A stretch of DNA of 64,000 nt from Paenibacillus sp. 1781tsa1 (GCF_024159265.1 NZ_JAMYWY010000001.1:1674001-1738000), one strand, 5' to 3'. Shown: positions 43,125 to 52,319, counted from the stretch's first letter. Notes: generated by a model from the sequence alone, not told the origin. Numbers and translations are program-made.

Positions 43125-44168
43125 TTACACAAACGCCATCTCCAGGCTCCCGCGTCCATTTTCATAGGCGACTTTGCCCAGTGCCCCATTCACAAAGGTT
43201 AACTGGGGCGGCATATGGCCAAGATCCACGTCATACAGTACAGGAACATCCAGATCCCCAAGTGCAGAGGAGAGAGCATCAGAGAAATTGAAATCCGCTG
43301 TATCGGAATAACCGGCAGGTCTGCCAAACATGAATCCTTTCACACCTGCAAACCAGCCAGCCTGTCTCATCTGCCACAGATGACGGTAAATATCTCCTGC
43401 GTTCATCTCACAGCTCTCCAGATACCAGATCGTTCCTTCGTCTGCACAGTACTGATCCAAATACGATTGGACGGGTGCATACGGGGTGCCGATCAGACAG
43501 GTGATAGTATCCATACAACCGCCGATCAGCCGACCGGAGAATGCCACAGCGGTGTCTGAATCTTCCGAGTTGCCGAGCTGTTTCCAGCGTGAGGGTGTGT
43601 CCAGGTTAAATCCAGGCAGGTCCATTTTCCATGCCGATTGATAATGTGTGGATGACGATTGTGTGATCTTTCCGCCGTATGCGGTCTGTAGAACATCTAT
43701 CCAGCGCGCAGTCACCGGATCGAGGGCGTTTGATCTTAGATCAACATAATTGGTGCCATGTGCTGATGCTGTTCCGGTGAGCAGGGTGTATGCGAATAAG
43801 AACGTGCTGATATCCGAATATCCCATGACCCATTTGGGCGGCAATGTTCTCAAAGCTTCCCAATCCAGCAGGGGCAGGATATCCATGAGAAATTCCCCGC
43901 CCCATGGAGGGATAATGGCTTGAATAGTTGGATTGCGGAAAAATTCATTCATCTCTGCAGCGCGTTCCTCTTTGGAGGCACTCACACATTTGGTGTTGTG
44001 GCGGAGCGATGGGCTTTCTATCACGCCAAAACCAAGGCGCTCCATATTACGTTTACTTTCCTCAAGATAATGGTGCAAGGATTCGCCTACACCGCTGGAG
44101 GGTGCAGCTACACCGATGGTATTTCCCGGAGCGAGTGGCTGCGGATAACGGATGGAACGTTGATTCAT
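43125..44168 (-). CDS. S66-family peptidase (LD-carboxypeptidase/MccF-like)
   Basis: 347 residues of peptidase family S66. The catalytic Ser lies in WVMGYSDIST, the Glu in IWYLESCE and the His in DLGHMPPQLTFVNG. The N-terminal GNTIGVAAPSSGV and AIIPPWGGEFLMDILPLLD are family blocks. Members either trim the terminal D-Ala from peptidoglycan tetrapeptides or, as MccF, cut microcin C-like compounds. The SxP-free nucleophile region and length fit the MccF-like branch slightly better, but this is tentative. AAAGGG precedes the ATG. Confidence 0.87.
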   Translation of the reverse strand: MNQRSIRYPQPLAPGNTIGVAAPSSGVGESLHHYLEESKRNMERLGFGVIESPSLRHNTKCVSASKEERAAEMNEFFRNPTIQAIIPPWGGEFLMDILPLLDWEALRTLPPKWVMGYSDISTFLFAYTLLTGTASAHGTNYVDLRSNALDPVTARWIDVLQTAYGGKITQSSSTHYQSAWKMDLPGFNLDTPSRWKQLGNSEDSDTAVAFSGRLIGGCMDTITCLIGTPYAPVQSYLDQYCADEGTIWYLESCEMNAGDIYRHLWQMRQAGWFAGVKGFMFGRPAGYSDTADFNFSDALSSALGDLDVPVLYDVDLGHMPPQLTFVNGALGKVAYENGRGSLEMAFV

Positions 44169-44262
44169 TGTGAAAACACCCTTTCCTGTTCACTTTGCTC
44201 ATCTTCATGAATATTTCCATTATATAGATTAATCCATTTATTGAAAGCACATTGCGTTTAGA

Positions 44263-45579
44263 TTAAGGATTCACAGGAATATCAATAGAGAACGGTGCGC
44301 GAATTTGATCAGGATAAGAGAATATTTCCATTGTCAGATTTCCTTTGGCTGCGGCCCCATTTTTAATGACAACTCTTGCTTCAAAGACGGAAGGGCTCCA
44401 GCCTACTTCACTTATGTCGAATGGGTTCCCTTTACTGTCCTCGACATTGGTAAATGATAGCCCCGAAGTAGCATTTTGAGCGTCTGCAATTGAAAACTCG
44501 AGGATCAGATTATTGCCCTGGACTGAGCTTTTCAAAAATTTCAAATTTGATGGGCCACCTTGGATTTCACCCAATAATGGATCGATACTAATAACTAGTT
44601 CATTCTTATCCACTGCTGAAAGACCAGACCCTTGGAGCGTCAGTTTTTTCGGAGTGGAAAAATACATGCTTTCGAAAAAGACGGAATTTCCAGAGCCAGA
44701 GATGGAAGATGAATCCGTTCGCCATGCTCGGCCTTGCTCATCTACCAAATGCAGATCAGGAATGCCGAAGATTTTTTTGGTGTTGTTGCGATCATATTCG
44801 ATGTCAAGTACAAGGCGAGTGGGATACAGAACGCCCTGTTTTACATGAATACGCTGCCCATCCACGGTCATTGTTTGGTTTACGGGGATGATTTTTTTCA
44901 TGTCTTTCGTTAAGCTGTGATCCACTGGGAAGGTGACCTTCCACTTGTTATTCGTTTCCTTATCCTGTTCTTTAAATATAATGGTTAGCTCTTGTGGCGG
45001 TAAAGATTCGGTGAATGAGACATCGATTTTATCCTCATAAACACCACTTTCTGAAGCCGGTTTAGGTGAAGCGTAACTAAACGCAACAGGCAGATCTTTA
45101 CCGTTCTCATCAAGCAAATCGATATCATAGTTGAATTTCTCGGGATCTTTCATACCTTTCATTGTGTAAAAAATAACCATGCGTGACTCGTCTGTGATAA
45201 TGCCATCAACGGTCAAGGAAGTACCATCATGCTCGTCGGTGACACCGACTTTCTGTAAGAGGGACTGATCAATCGCCATCATTAATCCTTTGTCCTGGCG
45301 AATCATGCTAACAATGCCTTCCATGCCAGGCAATTGCTCCACGAAGGACGCAAAAGCGGGAGAGACACGGATACATCCCGTAAACAGCAGGATGAGGGCA
45401 GCTGCCGAGATGGAACTCATATACCAGCGCAGCCGGGACTTGCGTTTGCGGGCAGCCTGGCGAATTCCCGCTTGCACAGCCTGGGAGGCAGCATCCGGTA
45501 CTGGCATGGTTTCGTATTCTGTCTTACGAGCATTCAGACGTTCTTCCAATGCGTCGAATGATTTTTGTTCATCCGTCAT
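44263..45579 (-). CDS. DUF4179 anti-sigma-type membrane protein
   Basis: 438 residues. A ~45-residue cytosolic N-terminus precedes one membrane helix (~52-70), followed by a large extracytoplasmic region starting with the DUF4179 segment (RVSPAFASFVEQLPGMEGIVSM) and several beta-rich domains. The gene starts 4 bases inside the ECF sigma gene, the usual arrangement for an anti-sigma factor that holds its sigma factor at the membrane. No zinc-finger HxxxCxxC anti-sigma motif is present, so the sigma-binding mode would be different. The role is inferred from context. Confidence 0.83.
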   Translation of the reverse strand: MTDEQKSFDALEERLNARKTEYETMPVPDAASQAVQAGIRQAARKRKSRLRWYMSSISAAALILLFTGCIRVSPAFASFVEQLPGMEGIVSMIRQDKGLMMAIDQSLLQKVGVTDEHDGTSLTVDGIITDESRMVIFYTMKGMKDPEKFNYDIDLLDENGKDLPVAFSYASPKPASESGVYEDKIDVSFTESLPPQELTIIFKEQDKETNNKWKVTFPVDHSLTKDMKKIIPVNQTMTVDGQRIHVKQGVLYPTRLVLDIEYDRNNTKKIFGIPDLHLVDEQGRAWRTDSSSISGSGNSVFFESMYFSTPKKLTLQGSGLSAVDKNELVISIDPLLGEIQGGPSNLKFLKSSVQGNNLILEFSIADAQNATSGLSFTNVEDSKGNPFDISEVGWSPSVFEARVVIKNGAAAKGNLTMEIFSYPDQIRAPFSIDIPVNP

Positions 45580-46091
45580 GAGGATGCATCTCCTTTCGTT
45601 TCAAGTTGATCCCGTAGCTGTCCGAGTGCCCGATGTAATCGGGATTTGACGGTTCCGGTCGGGATTTCCAGAATATCGGCGACTTCGGTTAGGGAGAAAC
45701 CTTCAAAATAACTCAGGATAATAATCTGTTTGCAATCCCGATCAAGGTTGGATACGGCGGCAGCAAGATCAGGGTCGGCAGGACGATCCCAGCTGCTGGG
45801 TTCGTGAACTGTGGTATCCGGACTAAATCGACTTTTGCGTTTGCGTTCGTCTGCGCAGTAGTTGAGCAGAATGCGGATGAGCCAAGTGCCAAAGTAGGAT
45901 GGCTCTTTTAATTTTTTGAGTTTACGGAATGCTCGGAAGGTTGATTCCTGAATTGCCTCCAGTGCATCACCTTCATTGTGCAGGTAGGCATAGGCAATAC
46001 GGTACAGTCGGCTATGATGCAATTCCATTAAGGCTGCAAAAGCCTCGGCATCCCCTTTTTGTGCGGCGATAGTGAGCTGAGTAGGGGTCAC
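45576..46091 (-). CDS. ECF-type RNA polymerase sigma factor
   Basis: 171 residues. Region 2 shows LYRIAYAYLHNEGDALEAIQ and ESTFRAFRKLKKLKEP with FGTWLIRI; region 4 has IILSYFEGFSLTEVADI and PTGTVKSRLHRALGQL, the helix-turn-helix for -35 recognition. It resembles SigV/SigM-like ECF factors. The start is GTG 46091 with AAAGGAGG upstream; the adjacent ATG opens ATG-TGA and cannot be used. A candidate ECF promoter upstream suggests autoregulation. Confidence 0.93.
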   Translation of the reverse strand: MTPTQLTIAAQKGDAEAFAALMELHHSRLYRIAYAYLHNEGDALEAIQESTFRAFRKLKKLKEPSYFGTWLIRILLNYCADERKRKSRFSPDTTVHEPSSWDRPADPDLAAAVSNLDRDCKQIIILSYFEGFSLTEVADILEIPTGTVKSRLHRALGQLRDQLETKGDASS

Positions 46092-46122
46092 ATGGCTCCT
46101 CCTTTCATGGATATGTTGAGTA

Positions 46123-46150
46123 TTAGACCGTGTGAGGCGTCAAACGGTTC
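46123..46150 (-). promoter_or_regulatory. Candidate ECF promoter of the sigma/anti-sigma pair
   Basis: On the minus strand GAACC (46150-46146) and GGTCTAA (46129-46123) are 16 bases apart, resembling the AAC-type -35 and CGTC-type -10 of ECF promoters. Confidence 0.45.
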
Positions 46151-46185
46151 TTGTTTTCTGAAAAAAATATGATGTATTACGATTT

Positions 46186-46233
46186 CTATAGAAGTTGAAC
46201 TACGTATGTATACAGGAACGTAGAGGACAACAC
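46186..46233 (+). repeat. Fragment of the long hairpin repeat
   Basis: CTATAGAAGTTGAACTACG followed by TACAGGAACGTAGAGGACA matches the left 48 bases of copy 2 (CTATATAAATTGAACTAC and GAGAACGTAGAGGACAG). The rest of the element is absent. Confidence 0.65.
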
Positions 46234-46237
46234 AAAT

Positions 46238-46283
46238 AACCGTCAGACCTTCTCTTTGTACTGCAAAAAGAGTTCTGGCGGTT
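46238..46283 (-). terminator. Hairpin after the ankyrin gene
   Basis: AACCGTCAGA and TCTGGCGGTT pair (one G-U), with inner CTCTTT/AAAGAG pairing. It is the first structure downstream of the ankyrin stop on the minus strand; the T content afterwards is only moderate. Confidence 0.55.
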
Positions 46284-46313
46284 GTTCATGTTATGGTCCA
46301 AGCTACCTAAACA

Positions 46314-46841
46314 TTATTGCTGCTGAGCTGCAACGGCTGCTCGCAGACATGAAGCTGTAGACGTGTTACCGCGTTCAAGTGCAATGTCCAGTGGGGGCTG
46401 ACCCGCTGAGTTCAGCGCATGTGGATCTGCACCATGCTGGATTAATATCTCGATAAGTTCGGTCTGATCCGTATGAAATGCTGCGGAGTGCAGTGCATAT
46501 TGGCCATCGCTATCCAGAATGCTTGAGGATGCGCCACGTTGGAGCAAAAGGCGGATCACTTCGGATGAACGTTCCCCGGCAAGAGCAGCATGCAGTGCAG
46601 TATTGGACGGAATAAACGAAATTTTGGAATGAGACAGGGCGTTAACATTGGCTCCGTGCTCCAGAAGAACACGAACTACTCCTGTTTGTCCATAATGAGA
46701 GGCATACCCCAGTGGAGTTAACCCATCCTGATTTTCAGTATTGGTGAGTTCCGGCTGAGAAGCGAGAATTCCAGCAATGGTTACCGCATCTCCAGCCTGT
46801 GCAGCCTGAAATAGTTGATTCATCTGATCTGCTTGATTCAT
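46314..46841 (-). CDS. Ankyrin-repeat protein
   Basis: 175 residues consisting of about four ankyrin repeats: DGLTPLGYASHYGQTGVVRV, then NTALHAALAGERSSEVIRLL, then GQYALHSAAFHTDQTELIEI, then GQPPLDIALERGN. The helices and turn glycines are regular. No signal peptide, so a cytoplasmic protein-binding scaffold; partner unknown. GGAGGA serves ATG 46841. Confidence 0.88.
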   Translation of the reverse strand: MNQADQMNQLFQAAQAGDAVTIAGILASQPELTNTENQDGLTPLGYASHYGQTGVVRVLLEHGANVNALSHSKISFIPSNTALHAALAGERSSEVIRLLLQRGASSSILDSDGQYALHSAAFHTDQTELIEILIQHGADPHALNSAGQPPLDIALERGNTSTASCLRAAVAAQQQ

Positions 46842-46874
46842 AAGAAAGTCCTCCATCGGATGGAATATTAGAAT

Positions 46875-47984
46875 TTACAGGGATTCATCATATAGCTTCT
46901 TCACAGCTTCCAGCCCAGGTACGGCAAAACAAGCGAGTGGAGAGGGCAGATCATGGAGCGGGAACCAGCCGATCTCACCAATGGCTCCGCCTTCTTCCAG
47001 ATTACGAGCATGGCCGCCAATCACCTTGGTGGAATAGAGCACGGATATCCAATGTTCCTGCTGTTGTGGCTGGATGGTCTCCGCCGTGCAGAGCAGACTG
47101 TCGATGGCGATATCCAGATTCACTTCCTCCTTGATTTCACGGATGACGGCCGTCTCCAGTGATTCATAGGGATCTACTTTCCCGCCAGGAATACTCCAGG
47201 TGTGCTGTTCAGGCTGGCGATTTCGCCAAGCGAGAAGCACTTCGCCCCGCTCATTCAGGATGACCGCGCCTACGCCAATACGAGGTGAAGTGTCAGCATC
47301 ACCTTTTGGATCTGAACGTAGTTCCGACAGGGACAGCGCAGCTTGTTCGTTCTCATAACGCTGTGAAAAATCAGTTACCATTTTTCCGGATTCGGCAGCA
47401 GGAGCAGAACGATTAGACCGGAACGACAAGGGAAGCCCAGACTGTACCGACCATTCTTCAGCAAGGATACTCATCGAGATCAGGTCATAATGCATGCCAT
47501 CCCGCAAAACTGCAGAACGCTGGCGACCCTCTTCCCGAAATCCCGCTTTCAGGTACGCACGTCTCGCGGCTTCATTGTATTCGATGACTTCCAGCGCAAT
47601 CCGGTTCAGGTTCAATTCGTGGAAGCCATACCGAAGAATCAGGGCGAGGGCATCGCTGCCATATCCTTTACCCCGATCATTTTCTTCACCGATGCCAATC
47701 GCCAGACGGGCGGAGCGATTGTTCCATTCAATCCGGTAGAGGGCGGTGAAGCCGATGAATCGATTTCCCTCCAGTGTACGTAATGCAAATTCAAAGCCGT
47801 TGTCTCGACGGACAGAGGAGGAACCTGTCTCATCCGGCGTTAATGGAACAGCAATATCGGTATCCATGTTGCGCAAATATTCGTAATCGTCCGTGAAGCG
47901 GGAGAGACGCATGCAATCTTCCGGGCATGGGGCCGCGAGTCTGACTTTGGAACCTTGAAAAGCATTTAAATGACGTGGAGCCAT
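46875..47984 (-). CDS. GNAT acetyltransferase-Nudix hydrolase fusion
   Basis: 369 residues with two enzymes in one chain. Residues ~10-175 are a RimJ/RimL-like GNAT domain, with the acetyl-CoA loop ENDRGKGYGSDAL and the NEAARRAYLKAGF block. A ~55-residue linker leads to a Nudix domain (~235-369) whose box is GKVDPYESLETAV plus IREIKEEVNL (268-290); the usual Gly after EE-x is Asn here. The second half would hydrolyse a nucleoside diphosphate-linked substrate. AGAGGTG precedes the ATG. The frame is continuous, so the fusion is real in this sequence. Confidence 0.88.
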   Translation of the reverse strand: MAPRHLNAFQGSKVRLAAPCPEDCMRLSRFTDDYEYLRNMDTDIAVPLTPDETGSSSVRRDNGFEFALRTLEGNRFIGFTALYRIEWNNRSARLAIGIGEENDRGKGYGSDALALILRYGFHELNLNRIALEVIEYNEAARRAYLKAGFREEGRQRSAVLRDGMHYDLISMSILAEEWSVQSGLPLSFRSNRSAPAAESGKMVTDFSQRYENEQAALSLSELRSDPKGDADTSPRIGVGAVILNERGEVLLAWRNRQPEQHTWSIPGGKVDPYESLETAVIREIKEEVNLDIAIDSLLCTAETIQPQQQEHWISVLYSTKVIGGHARNLEEGGAIGEIGWFPLHDLPSPLACFAVPGLEAVKKLYDESL

Positions 47985-48093
47985 GTTGCACCTCTTTTGT
48001 TCGATATGAAATCTTTCATTTCATTCCATTATACTACGAACAGGAGCGGATACCGAAAAATGGCACTAAACAGTCTACACGCATTAAAAAACA

Positions 48094-48123
48094 ACAAAAA
48101 AAAGCAGCCATTTCGGGCTGCTT
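48094..48123 (-). terminator. Terminator after the FlgB-like gene
   Basis: On the minus strand GCAGCCC pairs with GGCTGC around a short loop, followed by eight T. Confidence 0.87.
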
Positions 48124-48132
48124 GTACATTCA

Positions 48133-48543
48133 TTATTTCAGATCATTCAATAAATTCTTCATTTTTTTGTAGTGACCACTGACCCGATCAACCATGTAGT
48201 TATACATGAGTTGGTTCTCTGAAAGGTCTGCCATTTCCTTGTCAATGTCAACGTTATTGTTGTTATTGTTCATCGTGGTTTCGTTGTTCTCGACAATTCG
48301 GTACTGTACGATGGAAGAATGGGGATCACTGACAGGGAAGTGTTTTTCATGAGTCCGCTTCATAGCGAGCTGATCTGTTTTGCCATTCTCAACGATCCGT
48401 CTCAGCTCTTCCTGAAACTCTACCGTTTTCTTTTTGTAGTTGGGCGTGTCTGCATTGGCTATGTTGTTGGTAATAGCATTGTGCTGTGCAGTAAGCGCTT
48501 GTAACAGTGATTCGTTACGTCTTGTGGTATTCGTTTCGATCAC
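48133..48543 (-). CDS. FlgB-like flagellar rod protein, orphan copy
   Basis: 136 residues. The N-terminus has the rod-protein signature ALTAQHNAITNNIANADTPN followed by YKKKTVEFQEEL. The C-terminus has DIDKEMADLSENQLMYNYMV and ends in a helix, the other half of the FlgB coiled-coil pair. A run of six Asn lies between them. FlgB is normally encoded first in the fla/che operon and builds the proximal rod; here it stands alone between speD and a GNAT-Nudix gene. GTG 48543 is 9 bases after AAGGAG, better than the GTG at 48561. Confidence 0.82.
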   Translation of the reverse strand: MIETNTTRRNESLLQALTAQHNAITNNIANADTPNYKKKTVEFQEELRRIVENGKTDQLAMKRTHEKHFPVSDPHSSIVQYRIVENNETTMNNNNNNVDIDKEMADLSENQLMYNYMVDRVSGHYKKMKNLLNDLK

Positions 48544-48727
48544 AGGCTCAGTCTCCTTCACTGCATAGGGATACAGTTAATCCTATAATAAAAAATAAAG
48601 TTGCACACTGTCAACATAACATAGAAAAAGACAAGCACATGCCGGAGGTCCTTGAAAAGAACCTTGCCTTCATGAAATCTTGTCTTAGACTTTGGCTGGC
48701 TTTATGGATCAGCCTTCGAACAGACTT

Positions 48728-49543
48728 TTAAGTGGGACGATTCATATTTTTGCCGTAATAGATCTCGTCCATCTCCAGCTTCAGCCACTCCGTAATCTCC
48801 TGTTGTTCCTTTTTGCTGAGCTTATCCTTGGTGTACCCAAACAGATAATTATCGAGGTCAAATTCCTTCAGCTTACATTTGGTGTGGAAAATATTCTCCT
48901 GATAGACGTTCACGTCAATCATGTCAAAGCTGTTCTTGATCTCGTCCGGAATATAATTCTGAATCGAGCCGATCTCATGGTCAATGAACAGCTTGCGTCC
49001 GCTGGTGTCCCGCGTGAAGCCACGTACCCGGTAATCCATCGTCATAATGTCTGTATCAAACGAGTGGATCAGATAATTAAGCGCCTTGAGCGGTGAAATC
49101 TCACCGCAGGTGGAGACGTCGATGTCCGCACGAAAGGTACTGATGCCTTCACTAGGGTGAAACTCTGGGTAGGTGTGCACCGTGATATGGCTTTTGTCCA
49201 GCTGCATAACGACGTTATCGGGCAGAGGACCGGGAGATTCATCGAGTGATTCTTCGGGGATCTCCACAATAGGACCTTCCGAGACAAGGATCGTCACACT
49301 GGCACCTTGAGGCACATAATCCTGCTTAGCAACATTCAACACGTGAGCCCCGATGATGTCGGAGACGTTGTTCAGAATCTTGCTCAGCCGGTCGGCGTTA
49401 TATTGTTCATCAATATATTCAATGTAAGCTTCGCGTTCGTCTTTGGTTTTCGTATAACAGATATCGTACATATTGAAGCTCAGCGACTTGGTCAGGTTGT
49501 TAAATCCATGCAGTTGAATGCGCTGCTCTGGCGTAATTGTCAT
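48728..49543 (-). CDS. speD: S-adenosylmethionine decarboxylase proenzyme SpeD
   Basis: 271 residues, the long SpeD form seen in enterobacteria and some Bacilli. The self-cleavage motif [13 protein letters not shown] places the pyruvoyl-forming Ser at position 118; [18 protein letters not shown] holds the catalytic Cys region. It makes decarboxylated SAM for spermidine synthesis. ATG 49543 follows AAGGGG. No spermidine synthase gene is adjacent. Confidence 0.94.
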   Translation of the reverse strand: MTITPEQRIQLHGFNNLTKSLSFNMYDICYTKTKDEREAYIEYIDEQYNADRLSKILNNVSDIIGAHVLNVAKQDYVPQGASVTILVSEGPIVEIPEESLDESPGPLPDNVVMQLDKSHITVHTYPEFHPSEGISTFRADIDVSTCGEISPLKALNYLIHSFDTDIMTMDYRVRGFTRDTSGRKLFIDHEIGSIQNYIPDEIKNSFDMIDVNVYQENIFHTKCKLKEFDLDNYLFGYTKDKLSKKEQQEITEWLKLEMDEIYYGKNMNRPT

Positions 49544-49710
49544 GGTTGCAGTTCCCCTTATCCCATACGACATATCATCGCAGTTATAATACTACTTATA
49601 CCCAACCTGCCTCGAAAAAAAACATATGTACGTCATACGAAAGGCTAATCTCCTCTGATGATGGACGTGAATGGATGGACCTTGAACGGTCTGCATTGAT
49701 CCAGCATGAT

Positions 49711-50289
49711 TCAGAAGGAAGAATCGTCGAAGTCTACAATATCGTTCATGCGCTCATCCTCAGCTACCGATTGGATATCCTCTGAAGTGACACTGATGAT
49801 CGTATAGTCCTCGTTCTGCTGTTTCTTCACGGCTTTTTCCTTCACAAAACGGGGACTGCCTTCCCCGGCATCTTCATCATAGACGAGCAGAAGACCGTCG
49901 CTTTTGCGCAGCAACAGGTCATCCCGGGCAGTGAACTGCCACGGCCCAATATAAGGTTGATTGCTAATCGCACCGTAATAGTCCACACCCGAGAGGATGG
50001 AACGGTAATACTCCTGCTTGTCTTCTTTCCATTGTTCCTCCGGGTTCTGAAAGGCAGTAATGATTGACAGTTTTAGATGCGGATACGTCTTCTTCAGATC
50101 AATCACCACTTCACAGGCCCACAGATCCACACCGTATTGTCCCGGCGTCAGCACCCATTCCAGACCATCCTCGACAAGAGGCGTTAAGCGGGAAGAGATG
50201 GCCTTTTTGATAAAAGGAATACCTTCATGCTTCTGTCCAAAAATCTGTAATTCATGTGCCCGGTAACCGGTAATCAACAGCTTTTTCAG
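49711..50289 (-). CDS. YpsA-like SLOG-family protein (DUF1273), probable CTG start
   Basis: 192 residues. ITGYRAHELQIFGQKHEG at the N-terminus, then GLEWVLTPGQYGVDLWACEV and IITAFQNPEEQW, are the YpsA/DUF1273 blocks of the SLOG nucleotide-binding superfamily. YpsA influences cell division in Bacillus. AGGAGG (50298-50303) is 8 bases from a CTG at 50289, giving M-KKLLITGYRAHEL, which matches the family's usual N-terminus. The first ordinary candidate, TTG 50277, is 20 bases away and loses a beta-strand start. Confidence 0.87.
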   Translation of the reverse strand: MKKLLITGYRAHELQIFGQKHEGIPFIKKAISSRLTPLVEDGLEWVLTPGQYGVDLWACEVVIDLKKTYPHLKLSIITAFQNPEEQWKEDKQEYYRSILSGVDYYGAISNQPYIGPWQFTARDDLLLRKSDGLLLVYDEDAGEGSPRFVKEKAVKKQQNEDYTIISVTSEDIQSVAEDERMNDIVDFDDSSF

Positions 50290-50348
50290 TGTCCGTTCCT
50301 CCTTTCAGGCATGATCAATGGATCAGCCGATTCTCTATGAAGATGCAG

Positions 50349-51497
50349 TTATTTCGCAGGTGGAGCATCTGCACGGAACGGATACAGGAATGGTTTCGGA
50401 ATATCCGTTTCAAATGACATCAATTCATTGGTTGTCGGATGAATAAATGAGAGTATACGTGCATGAAGTCCGAGACGGCCGAGGTCTCTTGTGCGTGCGC
50501 CATATTTTCGGTCACCGGCAATAGGATGTCCGAGATCTTCCATGTGCACGCGAATCTGATTTTTGCGACCTGTCTCCAGACGTACTTCCAGCAGAGAGAA
50601 CTCGCGGTTCGACTTCAGACGTTTGTAATGTGTGATCGCATGTTGTCCATCATTTGGACGAGAGCTGGAGTACATTTTCAGCGTTTTGGTTTCCTTCAAC
50701 CAGGAAGAGATAGTGCCTTCTTCTTTGGCTACTGCACCTTCAACAAGGGCAACGTAGACGCGGTCCTGCACATTTTCTTTCCAGTTGTTTTGCAGCTTCT
50801 GCTGCACTTCTTCACTTTTGGCAAACATCATCACACCCGACGTATCCCGATCCAGACGATGGACAACAAAGATCCGGTTGAGGGGATTGGTGCGGCGTAC
50901 ATGCTCCGTCAGTTGGCGATAAGCTGTCAGATCATCCGTCTTGTCAGCGGCAATGGACAACAGTCCGGCTTCCTTGCGAATCACAATGATATCATCGTCT
51001 TCATGCAAAATGTTAATGCCTGTCAAGGATGGAGCAGCGACTGCACCTTCTTTTCGAATGTAGACAATCTGACCTGGCGTCAGCGCTTCATTAAACTTGG
51101 TTACGACCTTCTGATCCACGGACACCTGTCCACGACCCAGTATGGACTTCACGGCATTCCGTCCCGACTTCAGATGTTGCAGCAAGAAGTTCAGCAGTTC
51201 GTCTGGTTCGGTTACTTTGTACTGGCGTGGTGGTTCCTGCTTACGGTAATAGGAATTGCCCGGGCGCTTGGAAGCACTGGCGTTTTTGGATTTGTTACCT
51301 CCGCCTTTCTTCGGTGCGGCCGTTGATTTGGCAACTAGTGGTTTCTTATTCTCCTCCGTATTGCGTGAAGCGGAAGCTCCTGATGATTTTGCAGATGAGA
51401 AGTTAGACTTGCCGGAACGTGCTACAGATGAACCTGCGTATGTTTTTCCCTTGGCCGAGGCTGATGTTTTGCCTGTTGGACGTTTGCGTTTATTCAT
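50349..51497 (-). CDS. RluA-family pseudouridine synthase
   Basis: 382 residues. The first ~90 are basic and low-complexity (Lys/Ser/Ala/Asn-rich), followed by an S4 RNA-binding domain (~98-145) and the RluA catalytic domain. HRLDRDTSGVMMFAKS carries the catalytic Asp (~216), and KNQIRVHMEDLGHPIAGD is the C-terminal family block. It converts specific uridines in rRNA or tRNA to pseudouridine. The basic tail may add RNA binding. AAGGAG precedes ATG 51497. Confidence 0.93.
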   Translation of the reverse strand: MNKRKRPTGKTSASAKGKTYAGSSVARSGKSNFSSAKSSGASASRNTEENKKPLVAKSTAAPKKGGGNKSKNASASKRPGNSYYRKQEPPRQYKVTEPDELLNFLLQHLKSGRNAVKSILGRGQVSVDQKVVTKFNEALTPGQIVYIRKEGAVAAPSLTGINILHEDDDIIVIRKEAGLLSIAADKTDDLTAYRQLTEHVRRTNPLNRIFVVHRLDRDTSGVMMFAKSEEVQQKLQNNWKENVQDRVYVALVEGAVAKEEGTISSWLKETKTLKMYSSSRPNDGQHAITHYKRLKSNREFSLLEVRLETGRKNQIRVHMEDLGHPIAGDRKYGARTRDLGRLGLHARILSFIHPTTNELMSFETDIPKPFLYPFRADAPPAK

Positions 51498-51685
51498 GAA
51501 TAGTAATCTCCTTCTGAACAGCCTGTACCGCTTGTGTGCATACGATCCGTTCATTTCGTTATGCAGTCCAATATACCATTAACAGTCGACAAATAAAAAT
51601 AGGTTCATAAAACTGCTATACATCCAATCCGAAGAGTTGTGAGATTCATAGGATATGGTATCCCATAGCATAGGAGGTGTTACTT

Positions 51686-52093
51686 ATGGGCGTGTTTCTC
51701 GATATGAGAACTTCGGAGAACTCGGGAACGGTAGGACAGCCCGGAATACCGCTAGGTCCATCCCCGGAAGCATTCGGCGCGATTGGTCTTCAGACCCAAG
51801 GTGTGGTGAATCCCATTATTACATTGAACGGGACAGTAGGCGTTACGGGAGAACTGGGAGATACCTTTGTTGTGGAGCTGGTACGGGGATTCCTATATGA
51901 CCCCTTCTATGTGATCTACCGTGCTGAAGGTACGATTGGACAGAACGGCGGTGCCGAGTTTCATTCGTTCACTGCTCAGGATCTGTCTGCACCACCAGCA
52001 CTGGAAAGTGTGTACACTTCGTTCATCTCGGGCGTGTCTACAGCAGTAAGAACGGGGCCGGAGATGTTTTACGGTATAGCAGCTACCAACTAG
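51686..52093 (+). CDS. Small beta-rich protein beside the glycan cluster, unknown
   Basis: 135 residues, no signal peptide, no Cys, few charged residues. TLNGTVGVTGELGDTFVVEL, then VYVI-like strands, FTAQDLSAPP and VRTGPEMFYGIAA alternate as in a beta-sandwich. It looks like the small Firmicute surface or spore-associated beta proteins, but I cannot name the family. AGGAGG (51672-51677) has ideal spacing to ATG 51686 and a strong terminator follows. Placement next to glycosyltransferase genes suggests a surface role, by inference only. Confidence 0.72.
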   Translation: MGVFLDMRTSENSGTVGQPGIPLGPSPEAFGAIGLQTQGVVNPIITLNGTVGVTGELGDTFVVELVRGFLYDPFYVIYRAEGTIGQNGGAEFHSFTAQDLSAPPALESVYTSFISGVSTAVRTGPEMFYGIAATN

Positions 52094-52225
52094 TTGTGAA
52101 GGACTAAAATGTGAATAGCAGCCTGCATCATCATCGCTTTTTTTGACGGCAGAGTCCGCTTCAGATCCCAGAAACCAGAAGTGCAAGACCTGTGTAGCGA
52201 TATGTTTCGATTGGCGCTCAGCAAG

Positions 52226-52257
52226 AAACCCCCGGCTCAAGGAGTCGGGGGTTTTTG
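52226..52257 (+). terminator. Terminator after the small beta-rich protein gene
   Basis: AACCCCCGGCTC pairs with GAGTCGGGGGTT around a 3-nt loop, followed by T residues. Confidence 0.85.
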
Positions 52258-52319
52258 TCATACAAGCATGTGCGCGTTTCAATACAACTCACGAATCTGA
52301 AGTTTGGAGGTGTCCTGGA

